In this document: piece after piece, positions 1 to 10,900 of the stretch
How the letters are laid out: the number at the start of each line of letters is the position of its first letter
How positions within the stretch are numbered: position 1 is the first letter of the stretch
Translations under genes and position numbers: made by a program
Source: Girardinichthys multiradiatus
Taxonomy: Eukaryota > Chordata > Actinopteri > Cyprinodontiformes > Goodeidae
Reading direction: 5' to 3'
Length of the DNA: 64,000 nucleotides
NCBI RefSeq assembly: GCF_021462225.1
Contig: NC_061813.1
Coordinates: forward strand, 18,376,442-18,440,441
The notes under the pieces: model-generated
Told to the model about the DNA's origin: nothing
Seen by the model: the letters and a program-made list of their open reading frames with translations, nothing else
Databases searched by the model: none

Positions 1-350
1 CTTCCACTCTTCTACTTGTCTAATTAAAGCTCTACCTGCCCGCCCAGCTTTTTAGTTTAGGTGAACGGCCATGTCTTGATAGGTTTGCAAGTGTGCCATA
101 CTTATCCATTGTTGATATCAGTTTAAAAAGCACTCTGTGAGATGTTCCCAACTTAATATTTTATTTTATAATCTAACACCGCTCTAAACATTTTAAAAAC
201 ATCAACCCTGACCTGTCCACTGTGTTTTTTGGTCTTCATGATACTGTTAGTTCACTAATGGTCTCTTACAAACATCTGAGGCCTTCACAGAAGAACTGAG
301 ATTAAATTAGACAAAGACAGACACTTTTTACAAATAGAGTAAATTTTTTT
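1..350 (-). mobile_element. Tc1-like transposon fossil, truncated by window edge
   Basis: Read on the minus strand this matches the 5' part of the common fish Tc1-like family. It has the stretch encoding the N-terminal region (reverse complement of the block with ggtgaacggccatgtcttg, the tgagatgttccc block and the ggtcttcatgatactg block), followed by the leader that ends near the aaatagagtaa motif around 345. The same phrases occur in + orientation in the copies at 3182 and 34290. No open frame survives. The inner boundary is approximate and the rest of the element lies outside the window. Recognition is from memory of the family and from cross-matching copies inside this window. Confidence 0.7.
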
Positions 351-3181
351 AGGGTGTTTTGGATTTTTTATCAGAGATGTTGGGGCTTTTCAGTGAGTGG
401 ATGCACAGAAAGTGTTTAGTGTGAACAATAATGTGTGTACTACTTTCAGTGTTACAGGTAGCAGTGCTCTGATGCTCTACCCTGCATCTAACCTTGAAAA
501 CAGAGAGTGACGCTGATGTAGTAGACACTGTGTCTCTCCTATCTAACCTTAAATGCTGAAAAATGTCCCCTCAAATAAAATGAATGACCCAGCTGTCACA
601 TTTCTTATAACATATGCATTGTTTTACAAGGTTGAGCCAACAATCAAGCAAGTTGAAATTTTATCTTTGCAGTTGCAAGCGACTTTAACAATTTGATGGT
701 TTTAAAACATGACTAGAATAAGGAAAAAAATATTTAGCAGGACATCGGGGGCACATTCTAACAATTAATCCCCGATTTATTTATGTTGTTTTCTGTTGTT
801 TTTTCTTTTCATACCATGTTGTTGTAAAAGTGCCTTGCAGAACACAGTTGCACAAATAAAGAACAGCATTTTTCTTAATCCATGCAGATGTCCAAGCAGG
901 GGGTTTTACATACTTTTTAAACTCATTCATGTTAGACGACATTCTGTTAGGAGGTATCGGGTACAAATCCGACTTAAATTTACAAATCAGAGATAATTTC
1001 CATACTCTGCTCTGAAGAGTTTTCACATTTAAATGAGTGGGTGTAGGGTTGAGAGAGGCACAAGGAGTCTTTTGAGTCTGCAAAACAGCATAATTGTTTA
1101 GCTATCCATTCGGGTGTTATACTACACATAATATATGGTTATTTCATACAGCCTCCAGACTGCCAAGATGTTTTCAATTTGGCATGGCCCTGCGATCATG
1201 ATATCAGAGAGAAAAAGCGAGGGAGAGCTTCCAGTCTGGGATGGCCAGAGCAGCGAGAGGGCGATCATTTCGCCAAACTCAAAGGCTCCCCCACACCTCC
1301 CTCCCTCTCTCCTCGCCTCTTTCTCCCTTTCTCACTAGGACGAATAATTCCACAGTTGCTGAGGCACTGAAAAAGCAATCTGCGGAATACCCCAGGGTCA
1401 TGTCTGTGGCGGGATGATTTGTGTGAAATGTCATACATTAAATATAAGTTTAACATTCAGCCCGGTGCACTGTAAAACTGCCCTGTCGTTGCCACAGTCC
1501 ACCATTTCCCTGGGTGCAGGGAGGGTTCGGGTTCAGGAAAGCGGTCACCAAGGAGTTGGACACACACATACACACACATGCACACCACCTCCTGTGTTGG
1601 CCCAATCTTAGAGGTAGATCGAGGAAGGTGGGGTGCAGACAATGGGCAGATGTAAGGCCATTTAATCTAAAGCTGCATTTCATTCATGAATGTCAGAGCA
1701 AAAAGCTTTTTATCTTGAAATATGTCTTTCTAATTTTCTCTTTGTCTTTATTTACATGTGTGCACTGTATATAGGAAAAACCACAGAGGGAGAAAGACAG
1801 AGAAAACATTGGAATGATCATGGTCCCAGGGAGGTTTTTTGCTTGACAGAAATTGAGTAAATTAAGTTAAAAATAAAAGGAAGGGCAGTAGAAAAGCAAC
1901 AGACAGACAGACTGATGGACAAATATGGACAGTTTCAAGGCAGGTGTTGAATTTGTGTCCAGGCTATGAGATGAGAAAATAAGAGAAGTGGTGAAGAAGG
2001 GGAAAAAGGTTTGTGACTAATTCATAAAGTTTCAGGAAAATAGCAGCTACTGAAAGCAAGAGAAGCGAGAGACAGAGAGAAAAAGGTGTCTCCAGGGACT
2101 TCAGTGAAGCAGTCATCCCAAAGAGCAGGAGAGAGAGAAAGAAGATTCTGGCCATCCGAGTAGATGAGAAAGAAATGACAGAGGGGGTACAAAGAATGTC
2201 ATCTGGCAGAAGGACAACTGATGGGTTTCCTCTTTTCTCTTTGTCTTTCTGCCTTCTCCCCTCATGGCTTGTTTGTTTGCTCTCTGTCTTTGCCTGCAGA
2301 AAGTTTCTGTCTCAATGACTACAATCAGATAATGTGTTTGATATGTAAAGAAGCATGTTGTGGCCATTCCAGAAACGTGAATTTCAGTGAAGATAACCAA
2401 CTTTGGGGATGATCAAAGGGCAACAGTAGATGTTTAAAGTGTAAGTAAAATGACTGTATCAGCTATGATTAAGCTATGCCAGGCTCAGATGGATATAGTT
2501 TATGAATCTAATTATTTACCTCTGTGCGTTCTCTTACATATTCTTATCTACTTGGCACAGTTCAATTTAGTCTTTGCCTGGTGGTGTTTGACAACATTTG
2601 CATCAGAAAAAAATCAATGCATCTTTTCTACAAATTCTGCTTATTATTGCCATGGAAGAGCTCACCACCAAATTTATCAATTTCACCTTGAAGGTGTTGT
2701 ACTTGCCAGTGCATTTGTAAGCAAGCTGGGACTCTTTGAAGACAAACACAGTATCGTTCAATCTGCAGGCCCCCCTCCTCCCCGCACTTCTCCTCCCATT
2801 TCACCCCCTACTTCAAAGCAGAAAGGCTGAGATGAAGCTTTGGAAAGAAATGGAAAACAAATTGTTCATTTGTATCTGGGAGGAGACCAGACACTTGAGC
2901 AAATGTTCTCTGCATTCACTCTTTACACGCTCTGCACTAAAGTTATCTTAAGGTTAGTTGCAGGAGAGACGAAACGAGGCCAGAGCTGTAGCTGTTGTTT
3001 TAAGTCTCAGCCAGACAATCAAACGTGTAAATAAAAGTGAAGCGGCTCAATGATCACCTCCAGGGCAAATTTGCAGAGATACAAAATGCATACAGCTGAA
3101 TGAGAATCTTTCACAAGTACTGTTGTCATACAACCTTATTTTAGGTAAGAAACTACCAAAATAAATAAATAAATAAAATTA
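351..3181. other. Intergenic DNA, no gene recognised
   Basis: There is no open frame above about 126 codons and none has recognisable protein content. The stretch 1170-1400 (palindromic ATs around gatcatgatatc, then gaataattccacag) looks less repeat-like than its surroundings and could be regulatory. A short CA tract lies at about 1560-1580. A/G-rich stretches occur at 2050-2210. Confidence 0.5.
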
Positions 3182-4041
3182 CAGTGCATCGCAAAAATAT
3201 TCACATACCGAAAATGTTTCATGTTTTATGAATTTTACATAGTTTCAATTTTAAAAATGTAAATCTGAAAGGTATGGCACTGTTTACCCCTCAATAAATT
3301 CCAGGGCAACCATATGTTTTTTGCAATTCACCTAATTAGTGAATAGAGTTAATCTGTGTGACACAACTGCAAACCTACCAAGACATGGTTCTCTGGCTAT
3401 CTATCTGCAGACAAGGAGAGCATTATTCACACAAAACAACCAACAGGCCCATTGCATCTCTGAAGGATATACAGATACCCATAGGCATAGGTGGGAGAAT
3501 CTGAATGAGTGGCCTGAAGAAAGAAAGCCATGAGAACTTCTATTTACAGTTTTCCACAAGCCATCTAGGGGATACATCAAACAAATGAAAGGTGGTGCAC
3601 TGGTAAGATGAGATCAAACCAGAACATCTTTGCCTGGGTGTCAGAGAACGTACACTGCACAGATTCTGAATGGACTGCGTGAAACATGGAAGTGGCAGCA
3701 TCATGCTGTGGGCATGCTATTGTCAAGCAGAACATTGAACCTGGGCAGAGTTGATGAGGAGATTGATGTAGCTAAATACAGGGTATTTCTGGAGGAAAAC
3801 CTGTTGGAGACTGCAAAAATTTAAAACTCTTGCTGAGCTTAAGCTTTGTTTTTTGCATAAAAGAGGAACAAAGATTTTAATCTGTAGATGTGCTTAGCTG
3901 GTACAGACACACCCTTAAAGATTTGCATCTGTAATTGCAGTGAAAGGTAGTTTTACAATGTTTTACAGTAAGTACAAATGCATGGTGCACTTCTAATAAT
4001 TTGTGAATTCTTTTTAAAACCGTGTGTTTTAAATACATATA

Positions 4042-5305
4042 CAAGGGTTGGACAATGAAACTGAAACACCTGGTTTTAGACAACAATAATTTATTAGTAT
4101 GGTGTAGGGCCTCCTTTTGCAGCCAATAGAGCGTCAATTCGTCTTGGGAATGACATATACAAGTCCTGCACAGTGGTCAGAGGGATTTTAAGCCATTCTT
4201 CTTGCAGGATAGTGGCCAGGTCACTACGTGATACTGGTGGAGGAAAACGTTTCCTGACTCGCTCCTCCAAAACACCCCAAAGTGGCTCAATAATATTTAG
4301 ATCTGGTGACTGTGCAGGCCATGAGAGATGTTCAACTTCACTTTCATGTTCATCAAACCGATCTTTCACCAGTCTTGCTGTGTGTATTGGTGCATTGTCA
4401 TCCTGATACACGGCACCGCCTTCAGGATACAATGTTTGAACCATTGGATGCACATGGTCCTCAAGAATGGTTCGGGAGTCCTTGGCAGTGATGCGCCCAT
4501 CTAGCACAAGTATTGGGCCAAGGGAATGCCATGATATGGCAGCCCAAACCATCACTGATCCACCCCCATGCTTCACTCTGGGCATGCAACAGTCTGGGTG
4601 GTACGCTTCTTTGGGGCTTCTCCACACCGTAACTCTCCCGGATGTGGGGAAAACAGTAAAGGTGGACTCATGAGAGAACAATACATGTTTCACATTGTCC
4701 ACAGACCAAGATTTGCGCTCCTTGCACCATTGAATACGACGTTTGGCATGAGTGACCAAAAGTTTGGCTATAGCATCCCGGGCTTGTATATTGACCCTGT
4801 GGAGCTCCCGACGGACAGTTCTGGTGGAAACAGGAGAGTTGAGGTGCACATTTAATTCTGCCGTGATTTGGGCAGCCGTGGTTTTATGTTTTTTGGATAC
4901 AATCCGGGTTAGCACCCGAACATCCCTTTCAAACAGCTTCCTCTTGCGTCTACAGTTAATCCTGTTGGATGTGGTTCGTCCTTCTTGGTGGTATGCTGAC
5001 ATTACCCTGAATACTGTGGCTCTTGATACATCACAAAGACTTGCTGTCTTGGTCACAGATGCGCCAGCAAGACGAGTACCAACAATTTGTCCTCTTTTGA
5101 ACTCTGGTATGTCACCCATAATGTTGTGTGCATTTCAATATTTTGAGCAAAACTGTGCTCTTACCCTGCTAATTGAACCTTCACACTCTGCTCTTACAGG
5201 TGCAATGTGCAATCAATGAAGACTGGCTACCAGGCTGGTCCAATTTAGCCATGAAACCTCCCACACTAAAATGACAGGTGTTTCAGTTTCATTGTCCAAC
5301 CCCTG
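4042..5305 (-). mobile_element. Complete Tc1/mariner element of DD36E (Incomer-like) type
   Basis: The element is 1264 bp with 31-bp terminal inverted repeats at 4042-4072 and 5275-5305. The repeats differ at a single base (position 3, a versus g). It is flanked by TA dinucleotides (4040-4041 and 5306-5307), the target-site duplication of Tc1/mariner elements. It encodes one intact transposase frame on the minus strand. Near-identical repeats and an unbroken frame indicate an insertion far younger than the Tc1-like fossil it sits in. The 36-residue spacing between the second Asp and the Glu of the catalytic triad matches the published Incomer (DD36E) group. This assignment is from recall and a hand count. 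Confidence 0.9.
4094..5119 (-). CDS. Tc1/mariner transposase, probably catalytically dead
   Basis: The frame is 341 codons, the usual Tc1-family length, running from ATG at 5119 to TAA at 4094 inside the inverted repeats. It would cut and paste the element by binding the terminal repeats. The N-terminal third carries helix-turn-helix DNA-binding segments (GASVTKTASLCDVSRATVFR near residues 19-38). The catalytic core includes MPRVKHGGGSVMVW, YQDDNAPIHTA with Asp241, and SPDLNIIEPLW with Glu278. Thirty-six residues separate D241 from E278, so it is a DD36E enzyme. The position that should hold the first catalytic Asp reads His150 (context VLFSHESTF; codon CAT on the minus strand at 4672-4670). 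A single base change from GAT explains it and should abolish metal binding. The frame is otherwise undamaged. It is a mobile-element gene unrelated to zfhx4 function. Confidence 0.93.
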   Translation of the reverse strand: MGDIPEFKRGQIVGTRLAGASVTKTASLCDVSRATVFRVMSAYHQEGRTTSNRINCRRKRKLFERDVRVLTRIVSKKHKTTAAQITAELNVHLNSPVSTRTVRRELHRVNIQARDAIAKLLVTHAKRRIQWCKERKSWSVDNVKHVLFSHESTFTVFPTSGRVTVWRSPKEAYHPDCCMPRVKHGGGSVMVWAAISWHSLGPILVLDGRITAKDSRTILEDHVHPMVQTLYPEGGAVYQDDNAPIHTARLVKDRFDEHESEVEHLSWPAQSPDLNIIEPLWGVLEERVRKRFPPPVSRSDLATILQEEWLKIPLTTVQDLYMSFPRRIDALLAAKGGPTPY

Positions 5306-5416
5306 TATATCTTTCTCCTTCCACTTTTCACTTGTAAATGTAAAATAACATTAATTTAATTTTGTGACAAAATGTTAAAAACCTCAAAGTGTATGAATAC
5401 TTTTGCATGGCATTTT

Positions 5417-6059
5417 ATATCAGGATAAACATATTGCATATATATTAGATTACTGTGTGATTCAGGTTGTTGTGGTAATGAATGTAAAATAAGAACTGAA
5501 GTCTAAGATTAAGCCTTTGCTATTATCAAAATAGCAGCATTCACTACCTCTATTGAGGCAGCCATTACATTCAGTATACTAAAGATAAAAGACTCAGTGG
5601 CTTTGATCATAGGAAATAAAATTATGCTCTTTCATTGACAAAAAAAGAGCGTCTTTTCGATGACATGCTTGACTCGACTAAACATACCATGCTGAGTTAA
5701 ATAGATGCATTCTATTAAAGAATCTGAGGGGCTTTCAGAAAACATGCATATCATTCTACTTCAGTTCCAAGGGTTATGTTGGACACTTAAAAAGACGAAG
5801 AAGAAACTGACATGCTCTAAATCACCTCTGCACCAATTTGTTTTGCCTGTCTTTGAATGATGAGATGAAGGACCGACAGGATGAACAATACTGTAAATGG
5901 AGCTTCTTTAGCAGCCACTGACTTTCATGTTCCAGAACTGTGTTTCTTACCTGGACATCCATACCTAGAGACTGAATGTGAGTCATTGCTGAGCTACTGG
6001 CTGAGATATAATTTCTGAATGTTATTTATGCTTACAGAATACTTACAGGTCTTTATGCA
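5417..6059. other. Intergenic DNA, nothing recognised
   Basis: AT-rich unique-looking sequence between two transposon remnants. I see no open frame of note, no RNA gene and no repeat. Confidence 0.4.
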
Positions 6060-7140
6060 GTTCCTGTCAAACATTTACATACCTTCATCATGGGCAATAA
6101 TGTCATCAATTTGGAGTTTTTATATGTTTATTTGAACTGTTCTCATTACAGAGAGGAATGATTCCTCAACAAAAAGCTGCTTTGATTTTTTAAAACACTA
6201 ACTGAGTTCACAAGTTTATTGAGGATTGTCTTTGATTCAAATAGGGTTGAATGTATAGTTTTAGGTTTAAATAAATTTTTTAAATGTCATCATTTTAGGA
6301 AGGTCTAGAAGAAGACCCAAACTGTCACCTGCAGGTGCTAGTAACAACCCAGGAACCTCCAATGCTCAAAACTGCCATAAATTGGAAAATCCTGGAACCA
6401 GGATTGTGAGTGTTTACATCACAATGAACTTAGAGGGTGAAGTCCAAATAACAACCCCCAAAAACTGAAATTTCAAGCTCTATTAAGGTTTGCAGCTACC
6501 CAAATAGACAAATCAAATGCCCTCTGGAAAAAAGTTTCATGTTCAGTCAGGACAAAGATTGAGCTATTTGGCCACAAGAGGTGACAAGAGGTATGTTTGG
6601 CATCTAGGTGAGACTTTTAAACCTTCGAACACTGTAGAGAGTGTTAAGCATGGTGGTGGCGACATTTTCACTATTAGGGGTATTGGTGGATTGCACAAGG
6701 TGGATGGAATAATGAGGCAGGAGGACTGCCTCTAACTTCTCCCAACTTTACTGCAAATCACTAGCTAGAGGGTTAAAACTTGGATGGGGAAATAGTCTCA
6801 AACACACATTATGCTTACATTAAGCTCCTGGAAAGGCCTTCCAATGTCCCAATCTTAATCGTACTGAAAATCTGTAGGTCATGCTTAACAGCTTTGTTCT
6901 AGGCATGAAACCATTCAAATCACTTCTGCAAAATGAGAGTTCAAATATGCAACCAGAATCTTGTCACATGCCTGGTAGATGCTAAAAAAAATAAGGTCAG
7001 GGTGTAGCTCGCTAAGAAACCTTTAACCAAATATTATTGGAGGTATATGAGCATATTTATGCTTGTGTGAATAAAGAAATTCTGTAATAAATTTGAATTT
7101 GCATTCACTTCTTATGGACACAAATAAAAAGCCCACAACA
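6060..7140 (+). mobile_element. Tc1-like transposon fossil, second family
   Basis: The left part begins with cctgtcaaacatttacatac, a typical start for a group of fish Tc1-like terminal repeats. At 6517-6735 the + strand still reads a 72-residue open stretch. It contains SVKHGGGDIF and a GGLHKVDGIM segment, the region around the central Tc1 transposase phrase. Further on, the Tc1 order continues (a cleavage-domain remnant near 6830-6900 and an aaccaaatattattgg tail at about 7025) but with stops and shifts. It differs from the family at 3182, 9328, 34290 and 63186. The ends are approximate. Confidence 0.65.
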
Positions 7141-9327
7141 TAAAATATCAAACCCATGATAATGATACATAGACTGATGGAAGCAGGTCAGGCTACGACT
7201 CCTCTCTATTATCCACAGGCAGACAAATCAAGGCAGCAAATCAGGAACAATGGAGCCCCTCAAAGAGCAGAGTGGGGATCAAAGCAGTGCTAACTCGTTA
7301 TTGCAGTCCAATTGAAATATTCACTTTGCATCTTTCCAAACATAATGGATGTTGAAAGTGGGAGGTGAAAAGAAAGAGCTGCTTGCAAACATTGATGTAA
7401 AATTATAGATGTTTAAAAAAGGGAAAAACAAGAAATGCATATGGTTGTCCAGGCCTTTTCCAGTCATCCACTGAGGCATTATAATGTCCCTTGGTTATTT
7501 TGACTTTAAATTTGCAAAGACCCATTATCCCTCCTTTTTTCCTTCCTTTGAACCCTCCAATGGTACCATCATGATGATATATGAGATGCTATACTATAGC
7601 CGTTGTGCATGTGGAGTCGATTGAAGCAGACCATTTCTTAAAGTGTCCTCTCACTCTCATTCTATCTGTACTTTCTAATCTTCCTTCTTTATTCTTCCTC
7701 TCTTTGTCTCCCCATCACTTCCTCTCTCCATCTCACCAACTCTCCATTTGAATGTGTTGATCACCTGGGGAGATGCTGCATTAATGCTGATGCCCAGTAA
7801 AAGGCAGAATCCCCTCTTTATTTATCTGCACTAAAATTCCTCCCAATCTTTCCAGCACATTTCACTCAATCATGCAACTCAGGCCATTCCATTAGCCACA
7901 CAGGGGCGTTTTACTCCATTGAGCACAACACGCCCGCACTTCTATGAATATAGATTCCCCTAAATTATGTATGATGGGAGTGCTCAGATTTTAGTATTTT
8001 TGCTAAGAGGGTTTGAAGATGTACAAGTTGTTTCTGCTGCTTTTTTGAGTGCATCTTGAAATTTGCAGTATGTAAAAGAGACCAGAAACATTCCTTTGAG
8101 TTTGTACATTGAAATGAAGGGTGGAAGAGGACGATCATGTGAAGCCGGCAACACATCATATACGACTTCTCCAACTGGAAATTTTAGAGGGTTGTGGATG
8201 AAAAGTGAACCAAATAAAGCTTCAAGCTGTGAGCTACTTCTCAGGTAATTAATTATAGCATATGAAATGTATATGTAAACTTTATTAGTTCACATGGCTG
8301 TTGGTTCGGAGATATCTAATAAGGAACTAAGGTCCATTATCAGAGGTCTGAGTTTGATCTCTTATTGTGGGGAACATTGTCTGCACCAAGTGTGAGTAGT
8401 GTGACTAATTGGATGGTGACCAATTTTAATTCACATGTAGACAGTTGGTGTCCATGTAGCTCAGCAGGAGGGATGGGCACTGCCAAGATACAGCAACAAA
8501 CAGAGCAGAAATTCTATAATCAGAACAAAATCAACATCCTCATTACTGACTCCAAGCAGCTTCAAAAAGAGCTTCAAAACTATTTCCCCTTGTTTTCAGG
8601 ATTTGATTATGTTTAGTGTCAGACCAGATATGTTAACATTTTTCACTGTTGTTTTGCATGGAAACACACTCACTAGGATGCTAACAACTGATCAGGCAGG
8701 GACAGCCAAGTTGCTTTAATCAGTAGTAGCACTGGTAATGTTGTAAAACCTGTTTTGTTAGAATATCAGGGTATTTTACAGTGACTAAAAGCAAGCCCAT
8801 TAAATTTTGAATTGCTTTCCACAGCAGTATTTGAAAGTGTGAACTCATGAAATGTCCTGTCAGAACCTCTCTGAGCACAGAACGGATGGTGTCATATGGA
8901 TCCAGTTGTTCTTTATTTCAACAACACCGTGTATTCATTATAATGTTTTATGAATGTCCTTTTACTATTTTTATTACTTTTGTTTTTTATACAGCTGCAC
9001 ATGATTACCCACAGAATGTTACTGTAGACAGACCCATGCAAGATGATTACAAAATGTCACCTTAGATATGACTGTCTTTTGGAGAAGATTGGTTTATGTA
9101 CTTTTATTCTATGAATAAACATTAATCACAGTTTGTTTTTAATATACTTTGCCTGGGTCTCCAACAGAAGCTGAATTAAAAGCCCAACTTTGTACTTTTT
9201 TATGTGTTTTTTCTAAAGTTTCTTTTTGTACCAGTATGTGGTCCATGCTGCAGCAGACCATGTTTTAAAGCCAAACCATTTCTGAAACTCTTCAGAAATA
9301 TTGGAACTTCTCTTTTTTTTATATATA
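7141..9327. other. Intergenic DNA with one conserved-looking block and a SINE-like patch
   Basis: No gene is recognised; the open frames here are short and without protein features. The block 7740-7960 looks like regulatory DNA and has its own entry. At about 8285-8430, degenerate tRNA-like box phrases (ggtctgagtttgatctc) hint at an old SINE. At 8455-8490, tagctcagcagg resembles a tRNA A box, but no partner B box follows. Neither is strong enough to call firmly. Confidence 0.4.
7740..7960. promoter_or_regulatory. Candidate conserved non-coding element
   Basis: A balanced-composition block between simple T/C-rich DNA and repeats, with clustered short motifs such as gcattaatgctgatg and ccattccattagccac. 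It has no coding potential. It resembles the non-coding elements that surround vertebrate developmental transcription factor genes. This is pattern recognition only. Confidence 0.25.
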
Positions 9328-10448
9328 CAGTATCCTGCAAAGGTTTTTCACATTTTGTTATGCCGCAGCTAGATACTTCATTGTATTTTATTGGGATGCT
9401 ATGTGAAGAACCAACACAGAATAGCACATAATTATTAAATGGATAGATAAGGAGTTTTCAATAATTTTTACAAGAAAAGTGTGGCACGCTTAAGCTTTGT
9501 GCTCCTTTTCTCTGATACTCCTAAATAAAATCAAATTCAACTAACTGCTTTAAGAAGTTCAAAGTTCACGTCTATGTATGCTTGTCTCAGTATAAATACA
9601 GATGTTTTGAGAAGGCCTCAGAGGTTTGTTGTACAAAGACATGGCTGCAGATATTCTCAGCTCCGGTGGTCTGTTTTTGCAATCCATAAATTTGGCTCAA
9701 ATGTAAGATTAGCCTAAATAAATACTTGTTAAAAGAAAGCCATAGGATGCCCTACACAGCCTGTTTGCCACATCTCATGTAGGGGACTGAGAAAATATGG
9801 ATTAAGGTGTTCTGATAAGGTGAGAAAAAAACATTATTTTCAAAAATAAAAATGTTGTGTGGGGCACAAAAACTAACAATGCACATCACCCTAAACACAT
9901 CCATGGTGTACCACGGAGGTAGCAGCCTCATGCTCTGGGAATGCGGTTTTACAACTGGCAATGGGAAGATGGATGGAGTTAAACACAGGAAACTCCTAGA
10001 CGTTTAGAAACTTTTAGATGCTGCAAAAGAATTTAGAATAGAGGTTTACTTTTCAGCAGGAAAACAGCCCTAAACATACTACTGGAGCTATAATGAAATG
10101 GTATAAATCTAAGTGCAGAATGGCCCAATGTCCAGTTGTAAATCAAAAACTTGAAATCAGCTGTTTGGTTGCACCATTCTGAATGTCTCTTTTGATTTGC
10201 ACAGAAACATGTCCGAAGCTGGTAGAGACAATAACCCCAAAGACTTGGATCTGAAATGACACCAAATGGTGGTTTTACAAAGTATTGACTCATGTGAGCC
10301 AAATAAATAGCCACACCTTAAAGAATTGTATTTGTAAAACCTCTTGAAAACTATGCATCCATTTCCCTCCTCTTTACAAGATTGTTTGGGGTTGCAATGT
10401 GACAAAAGTTGAAAAAGTTCAATGGCCATTCAAACTTTTGCAAAGCAC
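9328..10448 (+). mobile_element. Tc1-like transposon fossil
   Basis: The left end starts cagtatcctgcaaagg. The right end in reverse complement reads tgctttgcaaaagtttg, a decayed inverted repeat. Internal order follows the common fish family: a leader with ttgggatgctatgtgaagaa and gtgtggcacgctt, a transposase remnant with caccctaaacacatccatgg and gtagcagcctcatgctctggg (about 9890-9945), then a tail with agctggtagagacaataac and ttacaaagtattgactca. Frames are broken throughout. It belongs to the same family as the copies at 1, 3182, 34290 and 63186. Confidence 0.8.
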
Positions 10449-10649
10449 AAAACACTACATTTATTGGAATTAGTTATTTTTAGTTTTGTGTCATGAAAAT
10501 GAATATAGTATTGCACAGTTTCTGAACTAGCTAGCAGTCACATCTGTATCTGAGACTTTGGCCCAGTCTGTCCCCCTTTGCTACAACTTGATCCATACTG
10601 ATATTTCCAATAATGAGATCAAGTAGATATAATATTTTACTCACCACTA

Positions 10650-10900
10650 CAGATGGATCCGAGCCTGACTTTTATGCAGGGAGGCTTCTCCAGCAACAGT
10701 CACTCAGCTGTCTTATTTTATCACAGCCTAATCCTAAATAATATATTCCATATTACATGACTGTGCATTTTATTTGCCGGTGGCCATGCTTGGCAGCAAC
10801 CAGCAGAAAGCGAGGGCCAATAGGTTGAAGGCTCCCAGGACCTTCTGCATGTTTCATGAACATTTCACCTGTGACACCTGCTGATATTATGCTATATAAA
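10650..10900. promoter_or_regulatory. Candidate conserved non-coding element
   Basis: A block of non-repetitive sequence directly after a transposon fossil. It contains cctaatcctaaataatatat, tgccggtggccatgcttggc and gcaaccagcagaaagc. It has no coding frame. Its texture is that of a developmental enhancer, but conservation could not be tested. Confidence 0.25.

Larger units (their letters stand above)
3182..5416 (+). mobile_element. Old Tc1-like element, interrupted by a nested transposon
   Basis: The left end begins cagtgcatcgcaaaaatatt. The right end, read in reverse complement from about 5415, gives a closely related sequence (gccatgcaaaagtattcata), so degenerate terminal inverted repeats bracket the region. 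Inside, at 3680-3720, the + strand reads V-K-H-G-S-G-S-I-M-L-W, the hallmark Tc1 transposase phrase, but the frame is broken. The body (3182-4041 plus 5306-5416, about 970 bp) is split by a complete younger element at 4042-5305. The host element is too degenerate to be active. Confidence 0.75.

Noticed and set aside
8455..8490. tRNA-like gene (tagctcagcagg A box)
   Set aside because: No matching B box, no cloverleaf 3' half.
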